Assembly: GCA_023399155.1 (NCBI GenBank)
Contig: JAEWQP010000004.1
Location: forward strand, 161,325 to 225,324
Reading direction: 5' to 3'
Length of the DNA stretch: 64,000 nucleotides
DNA from: Verrucomicrobiota bacterium
Lineage (GTDB): Bacteria > Verrucomicrobiota > Verrucomicrobiia > Opitutales > Opitutaceae
This document shows positions 26,976-35,483 of the stretch, one piece after another (positions within the stretch are counted from its first letter, which is position 1; each line of letters starts with the position of its first letter). The notes under the pieces were generated by a model. The model did not search any database, had not been told where the DNA came from, and saw only the letters and a program-made list of their open reading frames with translations. A program made the translations under genes and the position numbers.

Positions 26976-28202
26976 TCAGCGTAGGAACAGGCTGAGGTCG
27001 ATCGCCTCGGCCATGATCCTGTAGCCTTCCGCGGACGGGTGCAGGTGGTCGCCGCCGTCGATGGCGGCCGAGAGCCTTGAGGGCGCCTGCGGATCCCTGG
27101 CAATGGCGTCGAAGTCGATCACCCCGTCGAACGCGCCGCTGGAGCGTATCCACGCGTTCACTTCCTGACGCTGGGCCTCGCGCTCGGGTGTGTCGTAGCT
27201 CGAAAATCCCTGGAACGGCATGATGGTCGCGCCAATGACGCGGATGCCATGGGCATGGGCGCGAATGATCATCTGGTGGAAGGCGTTGATGATATCCTCA
27301 GCGGTCACGTCCGGCTGGCCGCCCCGGCGCGGGGCGGCGGCCGTGCCGATATCGTTCACCCCGATGAAGACGACGAGCCATTGCACGCCGGGCGGCGTGA
27401 GCACGTCGCGATCAAATCGCGCGAGCGCCGCCGTGCCCAGCCCGTCGCGGAGGATGCGGCCGCCACCCGCGCCCTGGTTGAGGACCGCGATGTTCCGGGT
27501 GGCCGGCGCAGCCTGGAGGCGGCGCGCGAGGAGATTGGGCCAGCGGTCGTTCTTGTTCGTCGTCGATCCGCGTCCGTCCGTGATCGAGTCGCCGAGCACG
27601 ACGATCGCCGCCGAGCCCGGTTGCGCCCATACCTCGATCGAGCCGAGCAGGTACCAGTGATCCGTGCCGACCGCCTGGGGCATGTCGGCCGCGCCGAGGG
27701 CATCGCCGGGCATCAGATACGACGTCGTGCGCGATCCGGGGTGTCCGGTGACGCGTGCGGGCACGGTGGGCGTGTGCACGGTCACGGCCAGGTTCGCGAA
27801 CGCCTCGACCTTCATGTCAACAGGATCTGAATACACGACGCAGCCGGGCTGCACGACCGCACCGGCGGCGCCGTTGTTGAACGTCAGCACACGTTCGTGC
27901 GACGCATCGATGCGGGCTCCGTCGAGCGACGGCGCGATCCGCGCACCCGCGATCGTGAGCGGCCCGTCCCCATAGGCATTGGAAAACACCGCCCGCGCCC
28001 GCGTGCCATCCAGCGTGGGCTGGATCACCTGGCGCAATGTATTCCCCAGCAGGCCGGGCTTGGGCGGGAGATTGTGCGGCTCGGTGAGCTGCTGGGCGGA
28101 AACCCAGGTGGCCACCCAGGCTCCGGAGTCGGTTTCCTGCCCGGCGGAAAGCAACGGGCAGAGTGAGATGAGTATCGAGAAAAACAGGGCGAGTCGGCGC
28201 AT
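26976..28202 (-). CDS. Secreted SGNH/GDSL hydrolase
   Basis: A 408-residue exported esterase-type protein with a signal peptide (residues 1-20, ending near LLSAGQ). An N-terminal beta-rich accessory domain (about 25-195) precedes the SGNH core. Block I is VVLGDSITDGRG with the nucleophile Ser, block II Gly is in NQGAGGGR, block III Asn in GVNDIG, and block V has Asp and His in GGDHLHPSAEGY. All catalytic blocks are present. It follows the type III PKS gene on the same strand after 139 bp and could act on its lipid product, or on acylated polysaccharide; neither is shown. Confidence 0.87.
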   Translation of the reverse strand: MRRLALFFSILISLCPLLSAGQETDSGAWVATWVSAQQLTEPHNLPPKPGLLGNTLRQVIQPTLDGTRARAVFSNAYGDGPLTIAGARIAPSLDGARIDASHERVLTFNNGAAGAVVQPGCVVYSDPVDMKVEAFANLAVTVHTPTVPARVTGHPGSRTTSYLMPGDALGAADMPQAVGTDHWYLLGSIEVWAQPGSAAIVVLGDSITDGRGSTTNKNDRWPNLLARRLQAAPATRNIAVLNQGAGGGRILRDGLGTAALARFDRDVLTPPGVQWLVVFIGVNDIGTAAAPRRGGQPDVTAEDIINAFHQMIIRAHAHGIRVIGATIMPFQGFSSYDTPEREAQRQEVNAWIRSSGAFDGVIDFDAIARDPQAPSRLSAAIDGGDHLHPSAEGYRIMAEAIDLSLFLR

Positions 28203-28341
28203 GGGACGTGGGGAGGCGGGGCGCAGGCGGGGGGCGCTTGCGCCGGGAGGGAAACGGCGGCACTCCGATCCGGCCGGCGGCAGGTGTCAACGCCTCCGGC
28301 GTGCAGACGTTGACCGGGCGCGGCGCGCGACGGCGCGCGCG

Positions 28342-29397
28342 TCACAGGGCGTCGGTGCTGCCGAAGCGACAGTCGTGGACGCTGAAGCCGGCGCCGAAGG
28401 AGACCAGCCACCAGTCCGTCCCCGGTTGAGGTGCGCCCTCGCGCAGCGCCTCCTCCAGCGTGAACAACACGGACGGGCTGCTCATGTTGCCGTAGTCGCG
28501 CAGCGTCTTTCGGGAGGCTCCGAGATCGTGACGCGGCAGGACCTGCTGGAGCGCATCGAGCACGTCGCGTCCGCCGCCGTGCGAAATCACGCGCGCGGGT
28601 TCAGGGCCCCTCGCGGTGGCCTCGTTCCAGAGGCGATCGACCGCGGTGGCTGCGAATCCCGGCAGCTTAAGGTCGAGCAGGTTGCGCAGCCTGCCGTCGC
28701 GTTGTTCGAAGCGGATGCGGTCGCGGTGCTCCGGCTGGTGCAGGGTGTTGAACGCGCGGCAGCGCAACGCGGGCCCGTCTGCGGGCGGGGTCGATTTCCA
28801 GATCGCGGCCGCAGCGCCGTCGCCAAAGAGACATGCGCTGATCAGCACGCCCGGGTCGTCGTCGATGTAGAAGGCGGCGGAGCAGATCTCCACCGCCACG
28901 GTCGCGATCGTGGCGCCAGGGTGGCGCGCGAGGAGCGCGTCGGCACTGCGCAGCATCGGGACGGCTGCGCCGCAGCCGAGCCCGACGAGGTCCTGGAGCA
29001 GCGCGTTGTCGCGCATGCCGAACTGCTCGGACACGTAGCTGCTGACGCCGGGGCAGAGGTATCCGGTGCATGTACACACGAGGAGCGCGTCGAGGTCGCG
29101 CGGGACCAGGCCGGCGGAGTCCAGCGCGGCGCGCAGCGCGCGCCCGGCGAGCACGGGAGCCTCGCGGCGGAACGCGGCGTTGAGCTCATCGGCCGAGTAG
29201 TCGAACAGCCGCTCGACCTCGGACAACGCAAAGTGTCGTTTCGCGATGCCGCTTTCGCCGCGCAGGATTGCGAGCAGCGTCAGCAGCGAGCGGCGTTTCA
29301 GGCGTTCCCGCAGCCGGGAGCGCTGGACGAGTTCGGCGCATTCCTTCTGGCTGAGCGCCAGTTCGGGAACGGATGTATTCAGGGCGTGGAGAAACAT
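28342..29397 (-). CDS. Type III polyketide synthase (chalcone/stilbene synthase family)
   Basis: A 351-residue homodimeric-type condensing enzyme with the full catalytic triad: Cys142 in LVGLGCGAAVP, His273 in VISHGGGRDV and Asn304 in DYGNMSSPSVLF. It would extend acyl-CoA starters with malonyl units to form resorcinols or pyrones. The ATG at 29397 overlaps the end of the flavoprotein gene by 19 bases, and the methyltransferase is coupled upstream. The three-gene order (methyltransferase, FAD hydroxylase, type III PKS) contains the same activities as the Streptomyces griseus srsABC phenolic-lipid operon. Confidence 0.88.
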   Translation of the reverse strand: MFLHALNTSVPELALSQKECAELVQRSRLRERLKRRSLLTLLAILRGESGIAKRHFALSEVERLFDYSADELNAAFRREAPVLAGRALRAALDSAGLVPRDLDALLVCTCTGYLCPGVSSYVSEQFGMRDNALLQDLVGLGCGAAVPMLRSADALLARHPGATIATVAVEICSAAFYIDDDPGVLISACLFGDGAAAAIWKSTPPADGPALRCRAFNTLHQPEHRDRIRFEQRDGRLRNLLDLKLPGFAATAVDRLWNEATARGPEPARVISHGGGRDVLDALQQVLPRHDLGASRKTLRDYGNMSSPSVLFTLEEALREGAPQPGTDWWLVSFGAGFSVHDCRFGSTDAL

Positions 29398-30428
29398 GCG
29401 GCGGGCGGGGACGGGGCGAGAAAATCGCTGAGCCGGCGCAACGGCAGGGTACCGGAGCGGAGCAGAAGCGACGCGAGGTGCGCGGCGCGCGGCCGCAGAA
29501 GAAAGGGATGCACGAGCGCCGCGCGCCAGAGGCTGCGCCGTGCGAGCCGCATCTGCCTGGCGTGGATCACGCGCACCGTCTCGTCCCAGGTGCGTTCCCC
29601 GCGCGACCACGCGGCGAGCGGGGCGACGGCGCTCGCCGCGCTCGCGAAGGCGGAAGCCATGCCGCGTCCGGTGAACGGCGGCACGAAGGCGAACGCGTCG
29701 CCCACGGCGGGCGCTCCGTGGATGGTCGGCTGCAGCCCGAAGCGGAGGCCGGCCACCGCGCATGTCACGCCCGGCACGATCGTGGCCGAATCCACGCGCG
29801 CGGCGAGAGCGTTCATGCCGGCTGCACGCAGCTGGCCTGCCAGGCTGTTCGCCGTGCCCGGGGCGCCGCGCGGGTGCCGGTGAAAGAGGCCGCAGAGGTT
29901 GGCCCGGCCGCCCTCGAGCCGGCAGATGCCGGCGTAGGCGCCGCGGCCCACGTGAAACTCGAGGTCGCCCTCGATCGGAAAATTCTCGAGGTGCGTCTTG
30001 AGACCGAACCACGGCGAGGCCGGATCCGGGCGTCGTCCCGTGGCGAATACATGGCCGGGCCCGGGCTCGAGCGCTGACGACGAGCGCACGACGAGTTCTC
30101 CTCCGGCGCGGGAGAAAACATCGGCCAGGCGCGCGTCGAGTTCGCCGCGGCTCATGGCCAGGGCGGGATGCGTCAGCTCCCAATGCTGCGCGGGCGCGTC
30201 GCCGTGAGTCCAGCTGACGAAGCGTCGGCGTGGGGCGTCGCGCAGCACCTCGGTGAGTCCGAGGGCTTCGAGCGCGGCGGGGGAAAGCCCGTTGATGAAC
30301 TCGCCGCACGTGCGGTGGCGCGGGTAGTCGCCGGCCTCATACACGGTCACGGGCACGCCGCGGTGCAGCAGGCCCGCGCCCAGGGCCAGACCGGCGATGC
30401 CGCCTCCCGCGATGTCGACGCGCCACAT
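29379..30428 (-). CDS. FAD-dependent monooxygenase / geranylgeranyl-reductase-like flavoprotein
   Basis: A 349-residue protein with an N-terminal Rossmann FAD fold (DIAGGGIAGLALGAGL, about residues 5-20), a second FAD-contact region with CGEFINGLS, and the GD motif in APAVGDAFAFVPPFTGRG. It is a group A-type hydroxylase or an FixC/geranylgeranyl-reductase-like oxidoreductase. In its operon a ring hydroxylase acting on a polyketide phenol is most likely. The ATG at 30428 overlaps the TGA of the methyltransferase gene (ATGA). Confidence 0.82.
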   Translation of the reverse strand: MWRVDIAGGGIAGLALGAGLLHRGVPVTVYEAGDYPRHRTCGEFINGLSPAALEALGLTEVLRDAPRRRFVSWTHGDAPAQHWELTHPALAMSRGELDARLADVFSRAGGELVVRSSSALEPGPGHVFATGRRPDPASPWFGLKTHLENFPIEGDLEFHVGRGAYAGICRLEGGRANLCGLFHRHPRGAPGTANSLAGQLRAAGMNALAARVDSATIVPGVTCAVAGLRFGLQPTIHGAPAVGDAFAFVPPFTGRGMASAFASAASAVAPLAAWSRGERTWDETVRVIHARQMRLARRSLWRAALVHPFLLRPRAAHLASLLLRSGTLPLRRLSDFLAPSPPAACFSTP

Positions 30429-31102
30429 CAGTTCCGGCGCACCGCGAGCATGCGGTAGGCACCGCGGAGCGTCTGGTCGATGCGGATGCTCCAGAGGTTT
30501 TTGTCGAGCCCGAGGGCGCGCGGCAGTTCGTCGTCGCGGAAGCCGGCGGCGATGCTCGCCATCCCGTCGTGCCGGGTGACGTCGCTGGTGAGGACCCATT
30601 CGGCGAGCGCCGCGAATGCGACTTGAAAGCGCCGCGCGCGCCGCGGTTCGCAAGCCGCGATCACGCGGCAGCGTTCGGCCATGCAAGCCCCGAGGTCGCG
30701 CAACTCGCGGCCGCCGAAGTGATGGAACACGAGGTTGCCGATCACGGCATCGTAGTCGGACCAGGCGGTGAAGGACTGTGCGGATACGCGATGCCAGCGC
30801 GCGCGCCGCGGCCAGTGGGCCGGCCGGGGCATGCGGTCCAGCGCGTCCACCATGCGATTGGGAAGCGGCGAAAACGCCGCGTCGCCCGCACCAATCTCGA
30901 GCACCCGTTCGTCCGGCCGGACGGCGCGCGCAACCGTGCGCTGCCACCAGCGGATGTTCCCCATCAAGCGGTTGATGCGCCGCAAGTCCCGGCGGCTCTG
31001 GATCGCACGGGAGTCGTTGACGGGGAGAACGTCGAGGATTTCGGGGGTGAGCGTTCGGTCCATGGCCCTGCAACCATTGTCCAGCATGCGTTTGATCGCC
31101 AT
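30428..31102 (-). CDS. SAM-dependent methyltransferase (class I)
   Basis: A 224-residue protein with SAM motif I VLEIGAGDAAFS and the post-motif region AVIGNLVFHHFGG. It is the first gene of the coupled methyltransferase-flavoprotein-PKS set and probably methylates the phenolic product or intermediate. The start is uncertain: ATGs at 31102, 31087 and 31063 are in frame. The longest is given because nothing else occupies the 89 bp to the Ku stop. Confidence 0.82.
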   Translation of the reverse strand: MAIKRMLDNGCRAMDRTLTPEILDVLPVNDSRAIQSRRDLRRINRLMGNIRWWQRTVARAVRPDERVLEIGAGDAAFSPLPNRMVDALDRMPRPAHWPRRARWHRVSAQSFTAWSDYDAVIGNLVFHHFGGRELRDLGACMAERCRVIAACEPRRARRFQVAFAALAEWVLTSDVTRHDGMASIAAGFRDDELPRALGLDKNLWSIRIDQTLRGAYRMLAVRRN

Positions 31103-31191
31103 CGGTGACACGTCCGAGATGCGCGTGGGGTGGGTGGGGGCGTCGTGGTGAGCCCCTCCAGCGGCCACAATAGCCACGTAGAGGTTGCGTG

Positions 31192-32028
31192 TCACGCCGC
31201 CTTCGCGGTCTTCCGACGTCGCGCGGGTTTCGCGGCCTTGCGCTTCGCCTTGCCGCCGCCGCTGCCCTCGAGGCTCTCCTGCAGGACCGCGAGCAGATCC
31301 ACGACGTTGGTGGCCTTCTTGGGCTTGCCCTTTTCCGGGAGTTCCCGGCCGCCGCTTTTCACCTTGGCCTCGATCAGCTTCATCATCGCCGACCGGTAGT
31401 CGTCGGTGTAGCGGGCTGGGTCCCACTCCTCGGTCATCTGGTCGACGAGCGTTGTCGCCATCTTCACCTCGCGCTCGCCGAGCTGCTTGCCCTCGGGAAC
31501 CTTGACTTCCTCGCTTGAGACAAGCTCGTCCTGGAAACGCATCAGGTCGAGCACGAGCAGGTCGCCGTTGGCCTTGACCGCCGCGAGATGCTGGCGCGTG
31601 CGGATCACGATCTTGGCCACGCCCACGCGGTTGGTCTTGGCGAGCACTTCGCGCAACAATTTGTAGGCCGGGCTGCCGCCCTTCTGCACCTCGATGTAGT
31701 AGGGCTTGTAGAAATACACAGGGTTGATCTGGTCCACGTCGACGAAGTCCATGATCTCGATCGTGTCGGTGGCCTCGAGGTCGACGCGCTTGAAGTCGTC
31801 CTCCTTGAGCACGACGAACTTTCCCTTCTCGTACTCGTAGCCCTTCACGATCTGGTCCCAGGGCACCTCCTTGCCATCGACGGCGGCCACGCGCTTGTAG
31901 TTCACGGGGCTGAGGTCCGGGTTTCGGAGGAGGCGGAACTTGAGTTCCTCCTGGCGGCTCGCGCTGACGAGTGCGACGGGAATGGTGACGAGGCCGAAGC
32001 TGATGGAGCCTTTCCAGATGGGGCGCAT
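31192..32028 (-). CDS. ku: Ku protein (bacterial non-homologous end joining)
   Basis: A 278-residue Ku core that forms a ring on double-strand DNA ends and recruits the LigD ligase. The family N-terminus MRPIWKGSISFGLV follows immediately after the ATG at 32028. YFYKPYYIEVQKGG and the region LMRFQDEL are typical. The C-terminus ends in a Lys/Arg/Ala-rich tail (about residues 255-278), as in other bacterial Ku proteins where it aids DNA threading. No ligD gene lies in the window. It is followed on the same strand by the polyketide operon and preceded by an unknown gene. Confidence 0.93.
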   Translation of the reverse strand: MRPIWKGSISFGLVTIPVALVSASRQEELKFRLLRNPDLSPVNYKRVAAVDGKEVPWDQIVKGYEYEKGKFVVLKEDDFKRVDLEATDTIEIMDFVDVDQINPVYFYKPYYIEVQKGGSPAYKLLREVLAKTNRVGVAKIVIRTRQHLAAVKANGDLLVLDLMRFQDELVSSEEVKVPEGKQLGEREVKMATTLVDQMTEEWDPARYTDDYRSAMMKLIEAKVKSGGRELPEKGKPKKATNVVDLLAVLQESLEGSGGGKAKRKAAKPARRRKTAKAA

Positions 32029-32128
32029 GGTGGTGGCGTTGAGCCACCCGAATGTAACATACCTCCGCGCCTCGCCCCTGCGGTCAACGACAGGGAAACC
32101 GCGTAGGAGACGGCACCGATGAGCCGGC

Positions 32129-32704
32129 TCAGCGCGCGGCCTTCTCGCGGCTGCGCAGGAGCCGCTCGAGGCGGGCCCGTGCCCGCGCGTCGTGCCCCGC
32201 GCGCAATTCGTCCAGCGCGGCGCGGAGTTCGTCCACGAGCGGGTCCGCGGCAGGACGAGGCGCGGGCGGGGGTGCGGGGGGTTTCTGCGCCGCAGGTGCG
32301 GCCGTGGCGCTGCGGGTCCTGGCCGCAGGGGTGGGAAATGGGACCATATTGTCGCCTCCGCCGCGCCGTTTCCCGGGCGTGGCCGAGGAGGACGGCTTCT
32401 TGCGCCGTGTCCGGGCCGCGGGCGCCGGGCCGACGGAGAGAGCCTGGCCAAGCTCCTCGTAGCGGATCGCGATGACGCGCCGACCGGCAAAGTGCTGAAC
32501 CGATCGCGGAAAAATGAGGTACTGCACGCCGCGACCGGAGGTGAAGCCGATCTCGCCGAAATCCTTGTGCGAGCCGCGCGTGTGCTGGTGGAGCGAGATG
32601 AGCCGGTGTTGCTCGATCGCGCGCCGCAGCTCGGGATCGCGCGAGGGCGCCCTCCAGGTGAGATGCTGCCTGGAGGCGCCGGCGTGCTTGATCACTTCCG
32701 CCAT
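32129..32704 (-). CDS. Uncharacterised protein upstream of Ku
   Basis: A 191-residue protein, not recognised. The first 90 residues look folded, with motifs WRAPSRDPELRRAIEQH, THRGSHKDFGEIGF-like spacing and FPRSVQHFAGRRVIAIRYEEL. The rest is a Pro/Ala-rich linker, then a charged helix (LVDELRAALDELRAGHDARA). It lies 100 bp before Ku on the same strand. Start ATG at 32704; a GTG five codons upstream is also open. It may be co-expressed with Ku, but no repair function is claimed. Confidence 0.6.
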   Translation of the reverse strand: MAEVIKHAGASRQHLTWRAPSRDPELRRAIEQHRLISLHQHTRGSHKDFGEIGFTSGRGVQYLIFPRSVQHFAGRRVIAIRYEELGQALSVGPAPAARTRRKKPSSSATPGKRRGGGDNMVPFPTPAARTRSATAAPAAQKPPAPPPAPRPAADPLVDELRAALDELRAGHDARARARLERLLRSREKAAR

Positions 32705-32883
32705 GCGCACGGTTTTCACGGCGTCTCTGACCCGCCGGAGCGGGGAAGGTTCGGGCCGGCAGCTCCGCCGACGATCCCCATGACCCTATGGGTACCCGGA
32801 CCGGTATCGAATCCTCCCCGACTGGCTACCCTTCGGGCGCGTCCGGTACGAGCCGGGCACGTCACCACAACCGACATTTCACC

Positions 32884-33090
32884 ATGACCACCACACACCT
32901 GAAGATCGCCAAGCTCGATGACGCCACCGATGTCGAGCATCTCGAAAAAGCCCTCGAATCCGTGCCTCGCGTGCACGCGGTCCGCATCGATCCCGAGGCC
33001 CATGAGGCCATCGTCGAGCACGACGAGGCCGACGCCGGGGAACTCACCGCGGCCATCAAGCAGCTCGGCTATGTCGCCATCGTCGAGTAG
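32884..33090 (+). CDS. HMA-like ferredoxin-fold protein lacking the metal-binding CxxC
   Basis: A 68-residue protein with the beta-alpha-beta-beta-alpha-beta pattern of heavy-metal-associated domains: THLKIAKLDD, VEHLEKALESVPRVHAVRID, EAIVEHDEAD and LTAAIKQLGYVAIVE. The CxxC metal loop is replaced by acidic DDATD and the protein contains no cysteine. It may have lost metal transfer or taken another role. The ATG at 32884 begins directly at the first strand. Confidence 0.7.
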   Translation: MTTTHLKIAKLDDATDVEHLEKALESVPRVHAVRIDPEAHEAIVEHDEADAGELTAAIKQLGYVAIVE

Positions 33091-33132
33091 CGCGGACCCG
33101 CATCCGGCTCCCGCGGGGCGTCCCTGCTGACC

Positions 33133-34191
33133 ATGCGGACAACGAGCGTGATCGCAGCCGGCTGCCTCGCGATGGCGCTGGGCTACGCCGGTGCGGCGGC
33201 AAAGGCGAGGCGCCGGGCGTACTCGTTTCGCCGTCGCACGGTCGTGATCACCGGCGGCTCACGCGGATTGGGGTTGGAAATGGCGCGGGCATTCGCCGCG
33301 GAAGGCGCCACGCTCGCCCTGCTGGCCCGCGACTCGGATTCGCTCGTGCGTGCGCGCCAGGAACTTGAGGCGCGGGGCGCGCGCGTGCTGGCCGTGCCCT
33401 GTGACGTCCGGAAGCGTGGGCAGGTCGAGCGTGCCGTCCGTCACGTGGTCGCGCGCTTCGGCCGCATCGACGTGTTGATCAACAACGCCGGCGCGATGCT
33501 GGTGGCGCCGTTGCCACACCTCACGTTCGAGGATTTCGAGGACGCGATGGCGCTGCATTGCTTCGGTGCGCTCGCCATGACGCTCGCTGTGCTGCCCCAC
33601 CTTCGTCGGGCAGGCGGCGGGCGCATCGTGAACATCGCCTCGATCGGCGGCAAAGTCGCGGTGCCCCACATGCTGCCGTACACGGCGAGCAAGTTTGCGC
33701 TCGTCGGCTTGTCCGATGGCTTGCGGGCGGAACTCCGGCGGGAGGGCATCTACGTGACCACCGTCTGCCCCGGGCCGATGCGCACAGGGTCGCACCGCAA
33801 CGCGTACTTCAAGGGACGGCATCGGCGGGAGTTTGCCTGGTTTGCCCTGGCCGACTCGCTCCCCGTGCTCTCGGTCGACGCGCGTCGGGCCGCCCATGCG
33901 ATCGTGGCAGCCTGCCGGCGAGGCTCCGCGCGACTTCTGCTGGGCCTCCCAACAGGAGCGGCCATCGCACTCAATGAGCTGCTCCCCGGGATGTCCGCGG
34001 CAGTCGCCGCCGTCGCCAATCGGCTCTTACCCGGCGCGACGGACGCCGACGCCGGTGCGGAGGTCCGGCCCGGCCACGCGAATGAATCGCCCCTGACGCG
34101 TTCCGCGCTCACCGCGCTCTCGCGTCGGGCGGCTGCGCGCAACAACGAGCGGCCGGTGGCCCTTCCTGGCGCCGTGTCTGCAGTCGAATAG
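33133..34191 (+). CDS. SDR-family oxidoreductase with N-terminal membrane segment
   Basis: A 352-residue short-chain dehydrogenase. The cofactor motif TGGSRGLG is at about residues 40-47, the NNAG motif near 116-119, a serine in NIASIGG and the catalytic YTASK. The first about 22 residues (SVIAAGCLAMALGYAGAAAKA) form a hydrophobic anchor and the C-terminus is extended by about 60 residues. The substrate is unknown; DltE/YqjQ-like membrane SDRs have this shape. It follows the HMA-like gene by 42 bp. Confidence 0.85.
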   Translation: MRTTSVIAAGCLAMALGYAGAAAKARRRAYSFRRRTVVITGGSRGLGLEMARAFAAEGATLALLARDSDSLVRARQELEARGARVLAVPCDVRKRGQVERAVRHVVARFGRIDVLINNAGAMLVAPLPHLTFEDFEDAMALHCFGALAMTLAVLPHLRRAGGGRIVNIASIGGKVAVPHMLPYTASKFALVGLSDGLRAELRREGIYVTTVCPGPMRTGSHRNAYFKGRHRREFAWFALADSLPVLSVDARRAAHAIVAACRRGSARLLLGLPTGAAIALNELLPGMSAAVAAVANRLLPGATDADAGAEVRPGHANESPLTRSALTALSRRAAARNNERPVALPGAVSAVE

Positions 34192-34206
34192 CTCGCGAAT
34201 CCCTAC

Positions 34207-34220
34207 GGCCCCGCGGGGCC
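34207..34220. repeat. 14-bp GC palindrome after the SDR gene
   Basis: GGCCCCGCGGGGCC, a perfect palindrome 16 bases past the SDR stop codon. It could be the stem of a short terminator-like hairpin; no T-run follows. Confidence 0.35.
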
Positions 34221-34423
34221 CCGGCGCGCTGCGACCCCAGAGTCCATCCCGGGCGGCCATTGGTCGGTGGACCCCATTTCGAGGCGCCGCTGCGCGTTCT
34301 AGATTCAGGGCGATCGGGGGTCGGTGCGTTCATCGGCGGCGAGAGTTTCGCCGGTGGGGCAGGCGTCCCTGCAACCCAAGACACACCCCGGCGTGCTTTC
34401 GCGCGCCACAACACGAAGAAACC

Positions 34424-34777
34424 ATGTCCCACGAAAACTATCAGGATTGTATCCACGCCTGTCAGGAATGCGTCGTCGCCTGCGAACATTGCGCGACTGC
34501 GTGCCTGCACGAGGATGATGTGAAGATGATAGCCCGCTGTATCGAACTCGACCGCAGCTGCGCCGACATCTGCTCACTCGCCGTGCGCGAGATGTCCCGC
34601 GGCTCGGCGTTTGCCGAGCGAGTCTGCCAGCTCTGCGCCGAGATCTGCGATGCATGCGGCGAAGAGTGCGCGAAGCACAAGCACGACCACTGCCAGAAGT
34701 GTGCCGAGGCCTGCCGTCGCTGCGCCGACGCCTGCCGCGAGATGGCTGGCGCCGGTTCCGGTCGCGCCAGGCGCTGA
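34424..34777 (+). CDS. Cysteine-rich four-helix-bundle copper-storage protein (Csp3/DUF326-like)
   Basis: A 117-residue protein with about 19 cysteines, mostly in CxxC and CxxxC spacing along predicted helices: CIHACQECVVACEHCATAC, CQLCAEICDACGEEC, and CQKCAEACRRCADAC. This is the pattern of Csp proteins, which bind many Cu(I) ions inside a four-helix bundle. There is no signal peptide, so a cytosolic Csp3-type role in copper sequestration is likely. No copper ATPase or CueR-type regulator is adjacent. Confidence 0.88.
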   Translation: MSHENYQDCIHACQECVVACEHCATACLHEDDVKMIARCIELDRSCADICSLAVREMSRGSAFAERVCQLCAEICDACGEECAKHKHDHCQKCAEACRRCADACREMAGAGSGRARR

Positions 34778-34802
34778 GGGCCCGGGTCCGTTCGCGACGC
34801 CT

Positions 34803-34850
34803 CCGGGGGAGAGCACGTGTATCGTCCACACAGGTACACGCTTCCCCCGG
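34803..34850. repeat. Stem-loop between the copper protein and vanZ-like genes
   Basis: CCGGGGGA (34803-34810) pairs with TCCCCCGG (34843-34850) and CGTGTA (34816-34821) with TACACG (34835-34840), with an asymmetric internal loop and a 13-base terminal loop. It lies 26 bases after the copper-protein stop. It could be a terminator lacking a T-run or an mRNA control element. Confidence 0.55.
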
Positions 34851-35000
34851 GGTGCGTCTGCTCCGGCGCTGCGAAGGGCCTTCGGGCAGCGACGGGGACT
34901 CACGAGCGTTGGAGCAACCTCCCCGGCTTCGCGCGCAGAAGGCATCCAGGGTGGATTTTTGTCGCCTGCAACGTTCCGAACCCGTTCGGTCGTGGCGACC

Positions 35001-35483
35001 GTGAAACCGACACCTGCCGCCGCGCCGCCACGCACTGCCTGGCTGCGATTCGCGATTCCGATTGGATGGATGCTCGCGATCTTCATCGGCTCGGGCCAGA
35101 AGCATCTGCCCGGGCCGGAGGGCATCCCGTACTTCGACAAGCTGGCGCACTTCGGCGCCTTCGGCCTGCTGGCCACCCTCTGGATGCGGGCCTTGGCGAC
35201 CGGCGGACGGCCGCTGGTCCGCGCCGGCCTTTTCGCCGTGGCGATCACCTCGATCTACGGCGCGGTGGATGAATACCATCAGAGTTTTACGCCGGGCCGC
35301 GATGTGGAATTTGCCGACTGGCTGGCGGACACGGCAGGCGCCACAATGGCGGTGGTGCTCTACGCCGCGTGGCCGGCCTACCGGCAGTTGCTCGACCAGC
35401 CGCTCCGACGTCGCGGACGACGCCGCAGCGTCCCGGAGCCGCCGGCCACCGGCCTTGCGATCGAAACGGACCCACACTCATGA
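35001..35483 (+). CDS. VanZ-like family membrane protein
   Basis: About 160 residues with four hydrophobic segments. The pattern GSGQKHLPGPEGIPYFDKLAHFGAFGLLA and the YGAVDEYHQSFTPGRDVEFADWLAD-type region (conserved DE-HQ and R-D-D-N/D residues) are VanZ-like hallmarks. Function is not established outside teicoplanin resistance. A GTG at 35001 is chosen, with another at 34992 possible. The stop overlaps the ATG of ligA (ATGA), so the two genes are translationally coupled. Confidence 0.75.
   Translation: MKPTPAAAPPRTAWLRFAIPIGWMLAIFIGSGQKHLPGPEGIPYFDKLAHFGAFGLLATLWMRALATGGRPLVRAGLFAVAITSIYGAVDEYHQSFTPGRDVEFADWLADTAGATMAVVLYAAWPAYRQLLDQPLRRRGRRRSVPEPPATGLAIETDPHS

Noticed and set aside
29398..30309. 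In-frame N-terminal extension of the type III PKS
   Set aside because: The extra residues are the shifted frame of the overlapping flavoprotein gene; the PKS family N-terminus begins at the ATG at 29397.
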